Source: an uncultured Oscillospiraceae bacterium (lineage in GTDB: Bacteria; Bacillota; Clostridia; Oscillospirales; Oscillospiraceae). From it: 8,077 nucleotides of DNA. A program made the translations under genes and the position numbers. Below the pieces are notes generated by a model. It ran no database searches and was not told the origin of the DNA. It saw only the letters and a program-made list of their open reading frames with translations. Where the stretch lies: the NCBI GenBank assembly GCA_944385195.1, contig CALWWH010000072.1:1-8077 (forward strand), given 5' to 3'. Positions 6,764 through 8,077 of this stretch are shown here, in pieces; the first letter of the stretch is position 1, and the number at the start of each line of letters is the position of its first letter.

Positions 6764-6778
6764 ATGTGTTCACTCCTT
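6761..6778 (-). promoter_or_regulatory. Shine-Dalgarno and TTG start of the ATPase
   Basis: On the minus strand AAGGAG (6773-6778) is followed nine bases later by TTG (6761-6763). An in-frame TGA at 6770-6772 rules out any upstream start. A GTG at 6771-6773 is in another frame. The next in-frame ATG is deep inside the first domain, past the Walker A motif, so TTG is the only workable start. Confidence 0.85.
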
Positions 6779-6832
6779 CGTTGTGTGGGGGGATGTGAAG
6801 ATGGCGGGGACTTGTGAGGGCCCTCTGCCCCA

Positions 6833-6866
6833 AAGGGCGGCGCGGCGCAGGCGCTGCGCTGCCCTT
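6833..6866. repeat. Long GC-rich stem-loop in the binding protein-ATPase spacer
   Basis: A 16-pair inverted repeat lies around a two-base centre (6849-6850). On the plus strand it pairs throughout with two G-U wobbles; on the minus strand, the transcribed one, the same two positions become C/A mismatches, leaving blocks of six, four and four pairs. The internal sequence is built of reiterated GGCGC/GCGCT pentamers. A shorter GCCC-loop-GGGC element (6827-6838) overlaps its left arm and offers an alternative fold. No T-run follows, so it is not an intrinsic terminator. Confidence 0.6.
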
Positions 6867-6875
6867 CAACGCAGA

Positions 6876-6907
6876 CCAGCGGAAGCCCCCGAAGGGACTT
6901 CCGCTGG
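6876..6907 (-). ncRNA. 14-pair UUCG-capped hairpin after the binding-protein gene
   Basis: The arms 6876-6889 and 6894-6907 form a continuous 14-pair stem in minus-strand RNA (one U-G wobble, 6886/6897), closed by a UUCG tetraloop with a C-G closing pair, an exceptionally stable loop. It begins 13 bases after the binding-protein stop codon. There is no U-run after it. In other binding-protein transporters such intercistronic hairpins protect the upstream mRNA from 3' decay, so more binding protein than ATPase is made; that role here is an inference. It is listed as a structured RNA element, not as a separate transcript. Confidence 0.72.
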
Positions 6908-6920
6908 GCAATGTGTCATC

Positions 6921-8077
6921 TTAGAACGCGGTATCGAGCAGGCTGATGCCGTCGATCTGCAGGTCAAAGTAGGGGGCGGAACGGTACTCGGACTCGTGGA
7001 AGTAGCCGTCGGTGATGGCTTCGGTGTCGGGGGTGTAGTCGGGGTCGGTATCGACGTCGGCCAGGTAGGAGCTCAGCGCAGCGCCCTCGACGGTGAAGGT
7101 AGCCGTGTCAAAGACATGCAGCTCGCCGGACTCCAGCTGCGCCTGCACCTCGGCGATCTTCTCGGCGGTGCCGGCGGCGGCAGCGGCGGTGTTGACATCG
7201 GTCAGCACCACAGAGCCGGTGGCGATGGTGCCGGTCCAGTCGGCGGCGATGGTCTCGCCATTGCGGCAGGCAGTGATGGCGTACTCATAGTAGGGCGCCC
7301 AGTTGATGCGGGAAGAGACGATGAAGGTGTTGGGGCAGGCGGAGATGGTGGAGCCGTTGTAGGAGACGTTGGGAACGCCGGCGGTCTCGCAGGCAGTGGG
7401 CGCGCCCATGGAGTCAGCGTGCTGGGAGATGAGCTTGCAGCCGTTGGAGATGAGCTTGTTGGCGCCCTCCTTCTCGGCAGTCTCGTCATACCAAGAGCCG
7501 GTGAAGGTGGCCTCCATGGTCACGGAGGGGCAGACGCTCTTGGCGCCAAGATAGAAAGAGGTGTAGCCGGAGATGACCTCTGCGTAGGTGTAAGCGCCCA
7601 CGTAGCCCATCTTGGCCTCGTCGGCGGTGAACTCGCCGGCCTCGATCATCTCGTTGAGCTTCATGCCAGCGGCGACGCCGGCCAGATAACGGCCCTCATA
7701 GATGGCCGCGAAGGCGTTGTGGTAGTTTTCCAGGCCCTCGGTGTGGGCTCTGGTGCCGGTGGAGTGGCAGAACTCAACCTCGGGGAACTCCTTGGCGGCC
7801 TGGATCATGAAGTCCTCGTGGCCGAAGGAGTCGGCGAAGATGATGTTGCAGCCCATGTCGGCCAGCTCGCAGGCGGCGTCATAGCACTCCTGGCCCTCGG
7901 GGACGTTGGTGCGGAACACATAGTTATCCTCGCTGATGCCCAGGTTGGCACAGGCCTCGCGGGCGCCGTTCATGAAGTTGAGGTCGTAGGTGGAGTTCTC
8001 GTCATGCAGGAAGATGAAGCCGACCTTGATGTCGGAAGCGGCCGGGGTCTCATCCGGGGTTTCATCCGGGGTTTCAT
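6921..8077 (-). CDS. BMP-family ABC transporter substrate-binding (lipo)protein, N-terminus missing
   Basis: The reading frame stays open to the window edge, so the gene is cut; 384 residues are visible (first full codon ends at 8075). A signal peptide and lipobox would lie beyond the edge. The visible part starts with an acidic ETPD-repeat linker (1-12), typical of the tether of a surface lipoprotein. The periplasmic-binding fold follows: IKVGFIFLHDENSTYDLNFM (about 16-35), then GYVGAYTYAEVISGYTSFYL, FTGSWYDETAEKEGANKLI, KLISQHADSMGAPTA and SSRINWAPYYEYA. These fit the BMP (Bmp/PnrA-like) family, but the N-terminal ligand motif resembles the subgroup with a GWTYxxDxG-like segment rather than the classical DxSFN nucleoside motif. 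The ligand is therefore uncertain: purine nucleoside, nucleobase or related compound. Ten cysteines are visible, many for an exported protein. An internal ATG at 7973 is not the start, because conserved fold residues precede it. It is the first visible gene of the transporter operon, separated from the ATPase by 157 bases with two hairpins. Confidence 0.92.
   Translation of the reverse strand, partial: ETPDETPDETPAASDIKVGFIFLHDENSTYDLNFMNGAREACANLGISEDNYVFRTNVPEGQECYDAACELADMGCNIIFADSFGHEDFMIQAAKEFPEVEFCHSTGTRAHTEGLENYHNAFAAIYEGRYLAGVAAGMKLNEMIEAGEFTADEAKMGYVGAYTYAEVISGYTSFYLGAKSVCPSVTMEATFTGSWYDETAEKEGANKLISNGCKLISQHADSMGAPTACETAGVPNVSYNGSTISACPNTFIVSSRINWAPYYEYAITACRNGETIAADWTGTIATGSVVLTDVNTAAAAAGTAEKIAEVQAQLESGELHVFDTATFTVEGAALSSYLADVDTDPDYTPDTEAITDGYFHESEYRSAPYFDLQIDGISLLDTAF
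8042..8077 (-). repeat. 12-bp tandem coding repeat (ETPD linker)
   Basis: Two perfect copies of a 12-base unit (8051-8062 and 8063-8074) and one diverged partial copy (8042-8050) encode ETPD-ETPD-ETP in the binding-protein linker. The array runs into the window edge, so the total copy number is unknown. Such acidic Thr/Pro repeats commonly tether lipoproteins to the membrane. Length variation by slippage is possible because the unit is a multiple of three. Confidence 0.8.

Noticed and set aside
7971..7973. ATG as the start of the binding-protein gene
   Set aside because: The frame continues upstream to the window edge with the first strand of the binding fold (IKVGFIF) and a linker, so this is an internal methionine.
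8042..8077. Possible CRISPR or intergenic repeat array at the right edge
   Set aside because: The unit is 12 bases with no spacers and lies in frame inside a coding sequence, so it is a coding tandem repeat.
1..8077. A new multi-gene system such as defence, toxin-antitoxin or secondary metabolism
   Set aside because: All seven genes but one fall into well-known transporter, channel or ComF families, and the one orphan has no partners that suggest a dedicated system.

Overview
The window is GC-rich bacterial DNA in which every supported gene lies on the minus strand. Firmicute-style AGGAGG ribosome-binding sites, one GTG and one TTG start, tight gene packing and a BMP-type lipoprotein transporter in the order binding protein, ATPase, permease, permease all suggest a GC-rich anaerobic Firmicute. 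The Oscillospiraceae/Clostridia side is most likely. No rRNA or other marker is present, so this placement is an inference and no genus is claimed.

Layout, read in the direction of transcription (right to left). (1) 8077-3145 is an ABC uptake operon. It holds a BMP-family substrate-binding protein cut by the window edge, a 157-base spacer with two strong hairpins, a double-domain ATPase starting at TTG, and two permeases. The last three genes overlap or nearly touch. The order matches the NupNOPQ/BmpA-NupABC nucleoside transporters, so nucleoside or a related purine-type ligand is the best guess, but the ligand-site motif of the binding protein is not the usual one. (2) 3144-2953 is a 192-base intergenic region. 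It has a possible weak terminator for the transporter operon, a GC-rich inverted repeat, and a convincing extended -10 promoter for the next unit. (3) 2952-62 is a three-gene unit: an unrecognised alpha/beta-hydrolase-fold protein with a proline-rich tail, an MscS-type mechanosensitive channel, and a ComF-family phosphoribosyltransferase. The last two are coupled by a 4-base stop/start overlap. (4) A strong intrinsic terminator at 11-50 closes the unit.

In the first unit, the exported binding protein would capture solute outside the membrane. The two permeases would form the channel, and the ATPase would drive transport mainly through its first nucleotide-binding domain. The three genes of the second unit have no obvious common pathway; they appear to be co-transcribed but functionally unrelated.

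I found no CRISPR array, insertion sequence, tRNA, rRNA or recognisable defence system. Nothing here supports a wholly new system. The points most worth a second look are the orphan hydrolase, the hairpin pair between the binding protein and the ATPase, and the atypical ligand and ATPase motifs of the transporter.
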